A DNA stretch of 64,000 bases from contig NC_085049.1 of the NCBI RefSeq assembly GCF_963662255.1, positions 51,934,158-51,998,157 of the forward strand, in the 5' to 3' direction. Positions 11,051 to 25,549 of the stretch are shown in pieces. A program made the translations under genes and the position numbers. A model generated the notes under the pieces. The model saw only the letters and a list, made by a program, of their open reading frames with translations. It searched no databases and was not told where the DNA came from. Positions within the stretch are counted from its first letter, which is position 1, and every line of letters starts with the position of its first letter. This DNA is from Cinclus cinclus. Taxonomy: Eukaryota; Chordata; Aves; Passeriformes; Cinclidae.

Positions 11051-12270
11051 GGAAAATTTGCAAATCTTAAACAACCTTATTAGGCACATGTCATTAAAAT
11101 GCTAATCTAAAAGAAATGGTGAAGTTAGGATTAAATGAAGTTGCTTAAAGCATGAATTATGCAGTTTGTCAAAGTCACTGCAAAGTTAAAAATTTCACAG
11201 GAATCAGTTTGAATTAATAATAGTATGTACTTGACTTCTGCAGTTGTCCAGGGAAATAACAGTTTTGGTCTGAATGATTCTGATAGCAATTTATGCATGT
11301 CTGAAGTAGACTGTCCTCAGAATATTCTGAAGTGATTAACTTATATAATACATCTAGGAGGGTATTCAAAACACTTAAAGCCAGTGTGCATGTTCTATGG
11401 CTGTTGTTGATCTACTGGAAAGAGCAGAGATATAAAAAGAAATCTTCAGTGATGGCATTCAAAGCATATATTCTTTTCATTAAAAATCCATACATGCAAA
11501 TCAGAGGAGTTAGAAAAACTGATAAAAGTAAAATGTTAGATTTGCACATTTTGTCACAGACATAGTCCTTGGGAAGAATGAGAATTTCAAAGATGATAAA
11601 ACATGAATATTATGAATATGGGGCTGTATGGTGTATTTCCTGATGAAAATTAATTTCCTGCATAATTGTTACTGTAAATGAGTATCATAAACTGTACATC
11701 TTCAGAATATGACTTCAAGGAATTAGGAAGGAGTTTTATGTACATTTGGAATAATAGGACACTCTATGCTATTTGTGTCTTTCTCAAGAGTCAAAGACAC
11801 AATTTTCACTTACAGGAAAGTATCATCACAAAGCAAATGAAAAAATACCTTGAGGACTTGAGACTGGCCAAATTAGGGTCTCACTTGTAAGTTTTATCTT
11901 AGAGACAGACAGTACATTTCCTGGTTGAAAACATTTATTACTTCATCATCTACTCTTTCTCAATAAGGTTACAATCTCAAATGATATGCTTTGTGAGAAA
12001 TGCTACATTAGCAACTTTAGTAATTAACACCTGTCTACTCAGAAAAAGAACAAATGCTGCAATGTTAACTTAATTTCAGAACTGATAATGTCATCAAAGT
12101 AAACTGTCAGGGGTTTACAGTCTTAAGTCTTGTCATTGGCTCACCATTGCAAAACTGTTGATTAGAAGTCTGAGATTGAAAATGGGGTTCATGAAGGAAT
12201 CAAAAATATAGCTGTGTGGTAATCTGTCAGCCAAAGAAACAACCAAACAGAGAGTAATCCAGAAACCAAG
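11051..12270. other. AT-rich noncoding DNA
   Basis: Only two modest open frames occur (77 codons at 11332-11565 and 70 codons at 11678-11890, both plus). Neither has family motifs or splice context that I can support, and nothing else is seen. Confidence 0.5.
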
Positions 12271-12314
12271 AAAAAAACAAAAAACAAAACAAAACAAAAC
12301 AAACAAACAAACAA
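12271..12314 (+). repeat. A-rich (AAAAC)n/(AAAC)n microsatellite
   Basis: The run moves from A-runs with single C into about three AAAAC units and then about four AAAC units. This kind of tract often comes from a poly-A tail, but no retrotransposed body was recognised beside it. Confidence 0.85.
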
Positions 12315-15300
12315 GTGCAGTTAAACTTTTAAAATATTTGAACTTTCAAATATTTCCCTGTTAAAATCAAAAGTATTGGAATGGAGAGATATTTTTATTC
12401 TTAATCAAAATATCATGGAAGTGAAAATAAACCTTTTGTGATCACACTGAGCTGTCTTTCAATCACTTATTTCTTGAGGTGTAAACATGTTTTCCTGTGA
12501 CTAACTTATGTAACACATGAGTCTTTTAGTTGCATTCCAAAGTTGTCTAACATAAGGGTGTATTTACATAATTTATACCTTACTCCTTAAGGCTACTGAT
12601 GGTGGGGGTCCTTTGCATTCAGACTGAGTAGAGCAGATGGTGAAAATATTAGATCAATCTTATTTTGGCTTTTAAATGACCTCAGTATAATAGTGGTTTA
12701 GTTTACTAGGAAGGGAATTTATGATGCATTCAAATTAATTGCTAGATATACATATTTCTATTCTCAGTAGATAAGATTTTTCAGTAGTTTTTTTTTTTTT
12801 TCTTTAAGTGAAAATTATGAGGATTTTGGCTATCTAAATTAATGGGAGTGATTCAGAAAAAGGCACTAATGTATTCTGTTGCCTGAAGCATGGCTCCACA
12901 TTATGAAATGATTGACCAAAGTTCCACCTTAATGCATTCTTGCTCCTCTTTTGGTCTCTATTATGAGCCCCTGCTCCCTGTCTGAGAAGCACTTGCCTTC
13001 ACAGGTTTTTTCCATTTGCCTTTTAGGAAATTCAGTTGTGTACTTGCTTTAATACCCTGGAAACGTGACAATCCAAAGATAATCCTAGCATATTTCTCTA
13101 GGGAAAAAGAAAAGCCCCAAACCAGACAAACAGAACCCCAAGTACTCTTAATTACTTGTCTTCCCACACAAGGATGCTTGGTAGTCACCTCTCAACAATG
13201 TTATCTAGCCAGGAAAGCAAATAGGGAGGCTGAAAGGAAGGGGAAAAAAAAAAAGTATCCAAAAATGCTATCCATATTTATGATTGCAGTGTGGAGACAG
13301 AATCAAGTGAAGGTGCCGGAGAAAGATATAAGGTTTTCTGTTCCTTCCTGATTTCAGTTCCAAGATTATTTCTGTGTTTTTTGTTAGACACCACATGAAT
13401 AAAATTCTCTGAGTGAATAAATCTTGTATCAGTAATTTCAGAGTGACCTTATTTTAACAAAATAATTGTTTCTGGGAGTGGTGGCTTTTAATCTGAGAGC
13501 AGTAGGGTCCCTACCCACTACATCTTCAAACATAAATCTTATTTTGTAGCTCTACTAATCATAGCTATTTTATACATATCTATCTAATTACAGATATTGG
13601 TACCAAACTTTTCACTGAAACACACTTTTTCACTTTTCACTGTTTTTTTAACTAAGACAGAAAAACTGCTGCACCTGCTTGTTGAGACCCTCATCAGATG
13701 AAAGTGACTTTAGTAGTTTCTGGATTGATTATTGGAATGTTCACTATTTTAGAAATACTGTTTAACTTGATATAATTTTGATATATATTCAAGCTAATGA
13801 AAGTTACAGAATTGCTTATCTTACCTTAATAGAAGCAGCAGAATTAAACACTGTCTTGTCTTACCAGTTTTTCAGGTAGACAGTGAATGGAAATAAAAGT
13901 AATCTTATTTAAACACAGACCTGAAATACACGAGAACAAAAGAAGCAAAGTGCCAGTACTTTCAAGTTGACTTGGTGGGTATTTCTGAGATAGGAAACTA
14001 TATTTTAAAAAATAATAACTTGTGGAAGATTGACAGAATCACAGTGAGAAGAAAACGTTTTTCTTTCTTAATGCTGTAAATAGTATCATTATATTCCTTT
14101 TATAAATTGTACTTTTGACTGAAGAACTCACAAAGCCCCTGTCAGCTACTAACATACATTAGTTCACTTTAGGGCAGACTGAAATAATTAGATATGTTTC
14201 TTTGGTAAACAGGAGAGGACACAGAGAGAAAGGCATTTCCCTCTTGGATAGAAATTAATTAAGTATCCAAGTTATAGATATGCAGACATTTCTCCGGGGA
14301 GATTTAAATGGATCTTCAAGTCACATGAAAGACAAAAGTTCTCTGGCTTAGTTCAGAGGATGAATGCTGCAGTTGCTCACATTTGCCAATGTCTGAAAGC
14401 TTAAGTTAAGAGCCACTAGGAAAAATGCAAATGCTTAAACTGTACCCTAAGAGTGAAATTCCTTCATAGGACAATGTTCAGGAGAGCCTTCTGATGAAGC
14501 AGCATGCAGAATCCCATATTTCCTAATTCTTAGTAAAAACGTGTGTATTACGCTGGGTCCTCTCTCTGTCACAAACAGGAAGGTAGACATGAATCATTTG
14601 AGAATTCATATCATTCATGGAGAAGGAATAGGGAAAAAAAAAATCATTATGTAGTGTAATGTCTCTTGCTGGTTTCTGTTAGGGAAATGCTGAGAGACAA
14701 ATAGAACACAATATTTATAAATAATTCCTCAATACTTTTTATTCTTTTATTTTATGGTAGATATTCTAAGTCATTCCAGGCAGAATTGGATTGTACACTT
14801 CTAGAAATTCAAAAGATTTATGACAAAGAACCTTCTCTGCTGAAATTTACAATCTAATTATAAGAGAAAATAGATGGCTACACTGTCCTGAAACAAGTAA
14901 ATTGTGGTTACACAACTATGGATCTTGTTTTATTATGCCTCATGTCATAATAGGTTTCATATTTTTTCTCAACTACATCTTAAAAGAAATAAAGTTGTAA
15001 TTATCCTGGCAGAAAAATAATATTTAAGAGAAAGGAGTGACTACTAATATGCTTCTTCGTGTTTTGATTTGTTATGCTTTAGTATCAAATTTAATAATTA
15101 GAAAAAGAAAAAAATTGAGAAACGTAAAATAAAACATAGGAACAATTAAAAAAAAAATGAATGAATATATGAGTCAAAATCAAAGGATATGCTAAGAAAG
15201 AGAAATGTTCCAGGAATTTCTATCAGGAGGAAAAAGACACATAGAAGTTCATTTTGAGTCAAAAATATACTTAATTTTTCTTTCCTTTATGAAATGATCA

Positions 15301-18300
15301 AAACTCAACAATCTTCCTCATACACCTTTTCAGTATGGATTGTTCATCAGTCACTGTCTTGAAAATTGTAAACCCAAATCCAAAATAATCCCTTATTTAT
15401 AATAAAAGACACAAAAAATTTGTTCTTAATAAAAGACAGTCATGGACTAGCTAAAATATTGTCATGCTAAGTATCATGTTCTTGCTTGCAACCTGCAGAA
15501 TCAAGTGAAAATTTCAGCCAAACTTACATAAGGTGAAGATTTTGTGATGCAGGATAGAGTTCCTGTATACAATACAGAGCTTTGGAACTAGAACACCTTT
15601 TTAACTGAACTGTTGTACTGTTTAACATGAAAATTATTGTTCTTGGGAATGGGAAGGGCAGCAAAAATATAAGTGTAACACCAGAAAATAAGGGGTTGAC
15701 TGTGTATATGAAAATGTTATTATTAAAAATATTCTGTAATAATTTCTTTACTTCCTTTCCTCTCATAATTTATCTAGAATAATATTTTCTGTTGGTGGTC
15801 AGTTTTTTGATTTTTTTTCTTTCCTTTTTTTGTTGTTTGCTTGTTTGTTTAGATTTCATTGAAATGAAATTCTAAATTCTTTGTTCCGTGTACAAACTAT
15901 ATCTCACTGGCCCACTAAAGTGTACAAGTTGTAATAAAATACCCACATTGGCCTGCTGGAAGACTATGAGATACCTGAACTATAATGTGAATACATCATA
16001 ATATCAAAGTAAAGAAGTTAATTCAACACTTTTCTTGCAATTTTTCTACTATTAGAGTAGTAGTTAGTTTGTTAAAACACTGACAAGGAAACCAGACAAC
16101 CTGTATTTTCTAACACTGTCACACAAATTAAGGGACTGACTTCAACATGTAGGCTGTCTTCCTGTTCATAATGTACAGTTGAACTTATGTTTGCAATCCA
16201 TGTAAGGTTTGCAAGACAGCAATTATTGTTTCTGTATCCTTGCTGAACTAATATAGTCAGTATAAATATGGAAAGGTAAATGGAATATAACATATCAAGA
16301 ACCACTTCTGAGAAACAGAGAAAAGAAGAAAAGCTCAGAATTTAAATGGATTTACAGATCAGTCAAAACTTTGTGCAATAATGTATACTTCAAACTTGCA
16401 AAAATATTCAAGGTAAACTAAATGGAAATAGAAAAAGAAGGAAAAAAGTTTACAACAAACAAAAAAATAATAGATTCTTAATAGAAAAATATATATTTAA
16501 ACAAACAAACGAGCAAACAAACCCAAACATATTATTCAGAAAACTACATGTAAATTATCTAGAAAAAAGAAAAAAAAATAAGACACTTTAATATTATATG
16601 AAATTATCATGGATATATTTGACTTACATTAAATACTCAATTTTCACCAGCCTCTTTCATATGATTTGTTCTTTCAGTGGTATATTGTTGTCCTCTAAAG
16701 GTTTTAATCTAAATATTAAATTTGCATTCAATTTCATTGAATTGAAGAGTGATTGCAATTCAGCAATAAAAATAGTCTTCTTCCCTTGTAATATGTTGTT
16801 AGGTATTGTAATGATAAGAAAAACAAATATGGAACTTCAATGAGTTTCAATGAGATTTTTACTTAGATTTCAGAATACAATGATCCAGTGATGACATTTA
16901 ACTGAAAAACTACCCCATACAGACTATTCTGTACTAGTATTATTTCTACATTATAAAGTTTTCCGAATATTTCCAGAGAATTTTTCATTTTAAAAATGTA
17001 TTTTATTATGATTCTTCTAATTTAAAAATATTCACAAGCCTCTTCTTTTTGTGACATAAGAAACCTTACTTTTTATTTATTTTAGGAGGTACTACAGACA
17101 CAGCTCAGCCTGCTTTCTACAACATTATGGGTGACATTCAGAGGATGTCAGCTGGGACATCTAAATTTTCACATAGAAAAAGAGAAAATGTGGGAGGGAA
17201 AGGTATTAATGAGTTTTAGTGGAAAGACCAATATGCAACCAATGTAGAAGATAAATCCTACTGTAAAAGAAGAATATGAATGGGGACATTTTTATTTTTC
17301 CAAACAGCAACGAAATAACCAATATTTTTTTTTTTATGCTGGATAAAGTACTGAATAGCCATTTTCTTACAGTTCTTTAACCTGGACCAGAACTGGATTC
17401 TCTGCAAATGAAATTCCAAAATTCTTTATCACATTCTTTGAACTCAGTGACATACATTTTATAAACCAGATCATTAGAAGGAATATCGTTTTAGACATGT
17501 AGATTAATCTCATATTAACAGTGTTTTTAAAATGTTTATAAAATACTTGAGAATTTGGAAAGGCTAGCAGATAGAGAATATTAAATTTAAAATGGATTAG
17601 CTTTAGATAATTACAAGACTGTTTGCAGACAATTAGGTACTCTGAATTGCAGAGAAAAGTCTATGAACCAAAGATGGGAAACTTGGAGCACTCACTATGA
17701 TGAAAACTTTTAAAACTCACTGCTTAATCAAAAATATCCATGTTAATGTATACAAAACAATAATTGTATCTTCAAATGCAGACAATGAAAATACCAATAT
17801 AAACAAAGGCAATCCATCTTCCAAACTATATAATTACCAAGAATGTCAGTGCTTGAGATTTGAATTTATCACTGATAACTCTTTGTCTCTCATTCATGTC
17901 CAAATAATGCAGAGAACCTGTTTACTGTGAAAATTATTTAAGTTAAATAGTGATAACTTTATTCCAGCTAGTTTGAAACAGAAAGCACATACCACTGCAG
18001 TTTTTCTAAACTTAAAAAGCACTCAGGTTTTATAATTCAATCATTCTCTTAGATAAATGGAAAATGAGACATGCAATATTCTGGTTTATAAATTTAGTTT
18101 TCCCCCATATGTTAAGTAATCCCCTGTCCTACGACTTCCGAGATTTATAATTCTTTTATTGTTCAGAACTATTCAGATATCTAGAGCTATAAATCAAAGC
18201 ATGTTGATCCATCACCATATGGCTCCATCTAGACTTGCATTGCCTCCCTTGTTGGCAGAACTGCACCATTGCCTTTCTGGTGTTCCATTGAGAGCTTTCA

Positions 18301-21300
18301 TAAGGTGCAGGGAAAATTGTCTCCTTAATGCAAAACTGATTGCAAAATAAAGATGATATAAAACCAGCTGAATAATTTTTGACAAGAGTCTCAGAAAGAG
18401 ATTAAATGGTTCTTAGAACTAAAGCAGAATTGCAGTGCTCCTTGCATCACAGAAATTTCCAAGCCAGTTCTCTCTTATATCATCCTTTATCTTACCTTTC
18501 TGACTTCTATTTTCCACTAGGCTAATGACTACTCTGTGTATTCTAAGGTGTTTGTGAGGTATTCATTAAAGTCAGATCTTTCAAAATATTAAAATATTTT
18601 TAAAACCTTTTAGTCTGAAAACTCTGTACTCTGTCTCCCTTCCCAAACAGACAGAAAGAAAGCTAGACAGGAGATCACCATAATTGCTTTGCCTGCCAAG
18701 CAAAGTCTGCATCAGTGTTTTGGTTCATACCAGGAGTGGGGTCTTGAAGTAGTCATACCTACTTAATGTATGTTGGTTCAAACGTCAGATGTGGATGTAA
18801 GGAGTGGGTTTTGAGTTTGGTTTTGATAATGCAGACCCAGATAATGTTTTCTAATAGCACAGTTAATGATGTCAAGCCTCTCATTTAATTCAGAGGAGCA
18901 AACAAAATATAATATAAACTAAAACCACTCTACATGCATGTAGTGATGATCTCAACTCCATCTTTTGAGAAACAATTCTATTGGGATGAAGTAGACCACC
19001 TTGCAAGTACTATGAGGAAAAATAATAATTTAAGACTGAATTTTAATTCAGAAACTCTCCTGGTCAAGAGATACTGTGGAATGATTGATAGAAAAAGCAG
19101 TATTTTCCTTCAGTTAAAAAGACTTTTTTATAATGTGTATGGTATTTTGGAATACAAAGAAAAATATTATTTTACACCTTACTATTTTAAGATGATCAGA
19201 GACAAGAATTCTCACTTCACCTAATGGATAGTTTCAAGATGTAGAGTAAATTATAAAATTATGTCAAATAACATAGATATAGCTCTCAGTTTTAGTTTGT
19301 CTAAAATCCAAGGCACTTACAAACTTTAAAATAAGGATGATCACATGAGCAGGAAACCAATCAGTGTTTAATTATTTCATTAGTCTACATTGTGCATGGG
19401 CAGCTAGTCAGCAAAGGGAAAGGAATTAATTAACAAGAATTGTACCCAGAACTCCACAGATATAATTAATAATGCAGGTAAACACAGACACAAATTATGA
19501 AGAAGAGTACTGAATTGTCTTATATGAAAGGTGAGGGGTGAACCCCCACAGCAACAGTAGTTTTAACCGACAGCATCCTACTTTATAAAAGAAACTCTTA
19601 ATATTTTTGTTCCCAGAGGAAAACATACAGTGCTCCATATAGGTTTGGGAAAGTTATTCTCATAGAATTCAAAGAATGGCACTTAGAATAAGGTAACATC
19701 ACGTAAACTACAGGATAGTCATTTAATCTTGGATAGATATTGATCTAGTGCTTGTTCACACACAGAATTCTCTCCCTCATCATTTAAGTGTTGTGTTAGG
19801 TAAAGATGAATGAGACATTGCATCTGAGGTCTGGACAGTTTCTTCTTCAAATCACTTCCTATTCCTGGTAAGAAATCCACAATTGGTCATTCAGTATATT
19901 TCTTTTGGGGTACTCACATTTTTTTCCACCTCTGTAATAACTACGCCAGAAGTATTACTTCTTTACTTTGAACAGCACAAAGTACTTTAAACAAACAGTC
20001 TTAGATAAATGGTCTAGTTTAGGTTTACTAGGTTTACTAGTCTCCTCTGGACTAAGGCATAAGCAACCTTGATTCCAAATCAACCTTTCAAACAGCAGCA
20101 GCAGGAAAATGTTAGCAGACGTGTATGTGAACACATTGCAGCTAAGACAGAGCAGCTCGTGTAGTGCTATTGCTCCCAAACTGTAAAGCACTGGAGTGAT
20201 TCTCTATTACAAGCATCAAACTAAGATATAACTTCAATCTTCTAAGCAGCTGCTCAACCCAAAAGATGTAAAATATAACTTTTGCAAAATGCAAGCAATT
20301 CTTGAAAAGGTAGGGGGGTTGTTGTTATTGAGCATGACAATTGGTAGCATATTAAATAGTACTAGTATTTCAAATACTTTCCAAATTACAGGAAGAACAA
20401 TTTAAGATGTGTGATACTTACAGGTAACTGCCCATGAAGGTTGAATTAAAGAACTAGAATAGAATGTGTCCCCAGAAAGGAACCAACCATTGATATATTT
20501 GCTGACATAATAAAAAAAGATCTGGAGGTAAATGAAAAGCCACTTTTACAGGAAATGAATATATATTAAGTGACATGAGAGCAATCTCTTCAGGAGAGCC
20601 ATATCATTAAGGCAACGGAACTGACCTTCTGGAGTAACAGATGGATGAGAGGCTGGCTTTAGCTGTAGGTATAATAGAACGAAGAACTTCTGAGGTTCCA
20701 GCCCGCTCAATTTTGGTGACTACGTTTTGGATAAAAGGGGAGAAAAATTCAGAAGACAGAAAACTAAGTAAGATTTCAAGGATGTAAAAATTGTCCCTTG
20801 TCAATAGGAAACAGCAGCCAAGTAAAATCAGAGCTGGACATGAGGAGTCTGTAGGTCAGAAGTCTTGGAAAAAATCATAACTTTATCATTTCTATGCATT
20901 TTGTATAGAAACCGGCTCTATTGAGATATTGCCAAAATCATTTCACATAGCCTGCGCAACTGAGATAGCATATGAAAATTAAAAATAAGCAGTTTTAATT
21001 GAGAACATGACATTTTCAAAAGTGAAGGAATTTTTAAAGTATGAAATAAAATATAAATTCTTAATGTTCAAACTTTTTAAATTGATTTGTGATATTTCAG
21101 AAGGAAAATTTGCTAGGCAAAGAAAAAATCTGCAGGAAGTATATAACAAGAGCAATATGTGAAGCATAAAACAATTTCATCTTCAGTCTGTGATAAGGAA
21201 CTTCATAATCATGGACCAAAGCTAAAAAAAATCTATTGTTAAAGTAATGTAGTACTCAAGCCACTCCAGAGATGTTCAAGGTTTATTGGAAGATATCAGA

Positions 21301-21418
21301 GAGGAAGGTTTAACTATTTTATAAGAGTTTATGGATGATTTGTATCAAATAAAGGGCATGTAGGTGAAATATGTTTCCGTCAAAAGCCATGAGAGAAATT
21401 ACCTTGCCTACAAATAAC
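12315..21418. other. 9-kb AT-rich stretch without recognisable features
   Basis: I found no gene, RNA gene, CR1 piece or long tandem repeat. The longest open frame (111 codons, 13016-13351 plus) has Lys/Arg/Gln-rich composition, overlaps an opposite-strand frame of similar length and has no motif. The stretch is unusually poor even in CR1 fragments compared with the rest of the window. Confidence 0.5.
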
Positions 21419-21442
21419 AAAAAAAAAAAAAAAAAAAAAAAA
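21419..21442 (+). repeat. Poly-A tract (A24)
   Basis: A pure run of 24 adenines. It could be the tail of an old retrocopy, but the upstream 100 bp show no recognisable body and I did not identify a target-site duplication. Confidence 0.85.
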
Positions 21443-21665
21443 GGGAAAACCAGACACAATAAAGAGAAAGGTGCAGAAATAAGTTATATTGCTACCACAT
21501 GTATTGAAAAACAAGAATGACCTAGAACTAGCTTTTCCACACAGGTTTCCACTCTAAGAGTTTCCGAGTCCCATGTAGCTCATCATTCCTTTCACACTTC
21601 CTTTTAGGATATCTGCTTTATCCCTTTAAGCATAGCAACAACATCCTTATGATAGATTTGACACA

Positions 21666-21977
21666 TCTCCAGTGATACGATCTGAGGGAATGCAAGAATC
21701 TGTGCCAGGAAAGGCTTAGGTTAGATATCAGGATAAGGTTCTTCAAATCAAAAAAAAGGGTTTTTCACCCAGAGGGTAAAAACAGGTTTGGACACTGGCA
21801 CGTGCTCCCCAGGGAAATGGTCACAACACCAAGCCTGATGCAGTTCAAGAAGTGTTTGGACAATGCTCTCAGGCACATGGTGTGACTCCTGGGGTGTCCT
21901 GTGCCGGGCAAGAAGCTGGACTCAATTATCCTTGTGGTTCCCTTCTAACTCAGTATATTCTCTTAGTTATTCATTGT
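21666..21977 (+). mobile_element. CR1 LINE 3' UTR fragment
   Basis: The plus-strand sequence follows the CR1 3' part in order: 'ccagtgata..a..tgagggaatg', 'taggttagatatcaggataaggttcttc', 'ttcacccagagggt', 'gacactgg', 'ctccccagggaaatggtcacaacacc', 'tgtttggacaatgctctcag', 'cttgtggttcccttctaactcag', and then a degenerate terminal repeat. About 20 bp of extra A-rich sequence interrupts the 'ttcttcacccagagg' word. The element is 5'-truncated, keeps only the end of ORF2 and the UTR, and is not functional. Confidence 0.92.
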
Positions 21978-24795
21978 AACAAATATGCCAGGGTCTAAGA
22001 GAAAGGCCTTGCTGAACTGGTTTAGAAATGCAGCAATTTAGGGAAGATGTCAAGGTTGTCTAAAAACAATTCAGAATCAGGAAGAACTTCCTCCTTATAT
22101 TCAGTCTTTTTTATTTGCAGAAATGAAAGTGCTTAGAAAAAAAAATATTTTCTCAAATATACCTAGGCAGAATGAGGCCTTGATTTTCAAATATTGTAGA
22201 AAATAGTGAATGTGCTAGTGTTATATTTATGGTCATGTACAATATACATAAATAACATGAGTGCAATGTGGTTGAAGCCCAAGCTGCTTACATCCAAAGA
22301 GCAAGAGGACTCAGACCTTGGTGGTATGGAATCATGGCAAATCAGGTCGTGTAAACATACTGCATTAGAGTTTGATGTAACAATCAATGAATAATAAAGA
22401 CATTATATATTGCCTTATATGGTTGGTGGGTCAGAGCACAGGAAAAAGAATTTCATGAAAACATGTCATTCTAAATTTTACTAACTCGTTAAAGCACATG
22501 TATTGATCTGAGTTAGATATTGCTTCGGCCTTCCACAGTAGTGCTACCATAGGCTGTTGTGCTATCATTCTATTTTACTTTTAGAAACTTAACCCCACAG
22601 GAATAAAGGAAGCTTTGTTAGGGTAAAATTGTAGTGCAAACATGGATTTTATTAGTCAAAATATCTCAAAATACTTTTTTTTCTTTTTTTTTAAATAATG
22701 AGTAAAAGAACATTATCTTGTTTGTATTATGTATAAGACAGCACAGGAGATTTATCAATTTTAATGGTCAAAAAAATTCTAAAGTAGAGAATTCAAAGCA
22801 TAGTTATAGACATATTTTGAGGAGAAAAAGAGAGAGAGAGATGAAGTGGGATCACAAATCATTGTCACTGACTGGCATAGTCAGTTATGGGCGTAACACT
22901 AGTTCAATGAAATTAAAGCATTTGAAAAACAAAAGAAAATGCACAATTTTACCAATAGAAATTGTGATGTACTAGAAGATAACAGTGAAGGAGAGTTCGG
23001 AATCAGAAAAAAACCAGAGTCAGAAACTCTGTCAAAGACGTGGACCTGTAGGAAAGATGAGTAATCCACTACTAAAAGAGGAAGGAATAAACAATAGTAA
23101 GGATGAAATAGAGTTGAAAGGAAAAACGGGGTTTATTTTGTTTCAGGCACTTTAGTTTGCCTTAGGACATTTAGCATTCTACAGTAATGTAATGCATGAC
23201 AGCAACAATAGAGTGTCATTGACCCACATCGATTGACGTAATTCAGTGCAGCTGTTCTGTTAGCAATGTACCCACCATGATTCACACCAGTGTAGGGTGA
23301 CTAAAAATGAAAGGAGGAAGGTTCAGTCCACCTGTTGCAGTCATCATAAAGTATGAATTTCTGCTATGCCTTCCTTACTTTCCCCACCCTCTCTCACAGA
23401 GAAATTATGTTCCAAGATTTTACTAGATCTCTTCAGGTAATCCAAATGTAATGAAATAAACAGAAAAGAATATACAAGAATGTGTTTTAATTGAGTAACA
23501 ATCTAGAGAGTAGAAATTTTTGTCAGGTATTTATAAATCTGCTTTTTCTAGAAATCCTTTTCTTATCTTAAAACATATTAAAATACATTTATAGAAGGAG
23601 TGTGGCTGTAGTTCATTCAAAAGATGACTTCGTCAAAGTGTAACAAGCACTCTGCTGCCCACTGCAACCTAGATGATGGAAAAGAACAAAAACTTTAATG
23701 GACTGGAACCAAGTAGGATTTTGTACCATAGACGTTCTTAAGAACATATTATCCTTATTTCTCTTTATCAAGCTGCAAATAGATCCGATATATTTCTAAT
23801 ATTCTGTAGACTATCCTTTCAGCTGCTTACATCTTGAAGTTTAGATCTGTTTAAAGATAACTGTCCCTTTATCAGTATTCTCTTGGTATTCTCAGGGGAT
23901 TTTTTTTTATTCTATTCTATTTTTATTTCTATTGTATAGAAGCTATTGTTCTGAAGCTATTGTGATGTGAGCATTTCTCAACACAAAAATGAGCTCACAT
24001 CTAAAGAAAGAAACTGGGAGAAAAAGCCAAAATATTTTGTCCATTTTCAAGCCATGGCAGAAGAAAAGTAGTAGGCAATCCTCTCATACACAAAAATATT
24101 CAAATTAATTTTGCAAATCAAAATCGTGTTCTTGGTCACACAGTGAAGTCTTTGGTACTCCTTAAAATTTAATTTTCAAAATTTAGGAGATTTTTTTTGT
24201 TGTTGTTGTTTTTTGTTTTTTTTAAAACAAACATAAAATTCACAGCTATAGAGTATCCTTTCTTTAAGATGACTTTTTTTTGAAAAGAAAAAGGAAATTA
24301 CCTCACTAATAAATGGGAAGTCTTTGCAATATCATTCTCTAATCTTCCAATAAAAGTGATGCAAGTTGAGGTTAAGGGATTTTCTTATTTGCAAGCTTTT
24401 GATATTTAATTACAAAATACATCAGTAATAAAATGGTATCATAAGAACAGCAAATTCTTTCTTTTCAAATATCCTTAACTACAAGGCATTAGCTTAAGGG
24501 AGATTAATTTAGTGCATTTAAATTATTCATACTGTTTTCACTGGATGGACTAGATTTAATCTAAGAGAAAAGAAAACTTTCAGTATGATAGTGAAATAAA
24601 GAGGAATACATATTGGAAGTACAGTGTTAAAACTGAAGACCTAATACTTGATAAAGTGTAGTCAAAATGGATTTTCAGAGGTATTAAATAATTTCCTTTT
24701 GAGTCAAACAGATGAAGATATGGATGCTCAGAGATTTGAAATATGATGGTTAAGACCCAAAGTGAAGCTCAAAAGTATGTGCAATCTTGAAGAAA
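21978..24795. other. AT-rich noncoding DNA
   Basis: No gene was recognised. The stretch contains a 9-bp-arm inverted repeat at 23964-24001 beside a 14-bp tandem duplication (11-bp repeated word), T-rich runs near 24190-24225, and short chance open frames (62-85 codons). Confidence 0.5.
23939..24001. repeat. Short tandem duplication next to an inverted repeat
   Basis: The 11-mer gaagctattgt occurs at 23939-23949 and again at 23953-23963. It is followed immediately by inverted arms gatgtgagc (23964-23972) and gctcacatc (23993-24001) around a 20-bp loop. This could be the remnant of a small transposon end or a chance hairpin. Confidence 0.6.
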
Positions 24796-24824
24796 TTTAA
24801 AATTAAATTAAATTAAATTAAAAC
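24796..24824 (+). repeat. (AAATT)n short tandem repeat
   Basis: About five consecutive AAATT pentamers, with an imperfect first unit. Confidence 0.85.
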
Positions 24825-25476
24825 AACAATAACAAAAAAATCATGAACCATGAGAAGTTAAGCTACTCTTGATATTACCAAACCTTATTTATTCCTAGGA
24901 GGGAGTAAGGAAGAAACTGATGCAAACTTCAAGTATTTTAATGTAAATTATTATGAAAATTAGTCATAGCCTGCTTGTCCCTGTAAAGTTGCCAGTGTGT
25001 CTTTTTACACCATGGAGGTTGCAATCCATTGATCTAGACAACAGGAGCAGACTGCAGTTTAACTGAAAGCCACAAAGAGCAATTTAAGGAATTAAAACCA
25101 AACAAATTAGAGAAACAACAGCACCAGAAATGTCCTCTAGATACACATGTATTTTAATTCATTTCCTCATTATGCTCTGTAGTTGTTTCTAAAACATTCA
25201 AATGATACTAGAGTTAGGTAATAGCTTTTCATTCTGTAGCTACTTTAGGTCTTTGTATACTGACAGAAGTCTCTTATGAAGAAATTAGTTGGATTTTATC
25301 ATTACATTAATGTATTTTGGCAAGATTAACAGCATACATTTGTCTTTTTCTCTAGTATAGTTGTTTTACCTTTTCTTAACCCTGAATAGAAAGTTTTTCC
25401 TGAACTATTGTCAGTTACATCGATTGCATTCCTGCCCTTTACATTACCTTTATAAAAAAAACCCTAAAATAAAAAT

Positions 25477-25500
25477 GCATATATATATATATATATATGC
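25477..25500. repeat. (AT)n microsatellite forming a perfect palindrome
   Basis: GCAT, alternating AT, then ATGC, making a 24-bp perfectly self-complementary sequence. Confidence 0.9.
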
Positions 25501-25549
25501 TTCCTTCTTTCTATTATGCTTATAAAAGACACTGTAAATCAATGAGAAG

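Noticed and set aside
13016..13351. 111-codon plus-strand open frame
   Set aside because: It overlaps a 75-codon opposite-strand frame, has low-complexity Lys/Arg composition and matches no family that I recognise.
20020..20042. Small tandem 'aggttt act' duplication
   Set aside because: It is only two short units in AT-rich DNA, within chance expectation.
21419..21442. Poly-A run considered as the tail of a processed pseudogene
   Set aside because: No body with codon-like sequence or known SINE is recognisable upstream and no flanking duplication was found, so it is kept only as a homopolymer.
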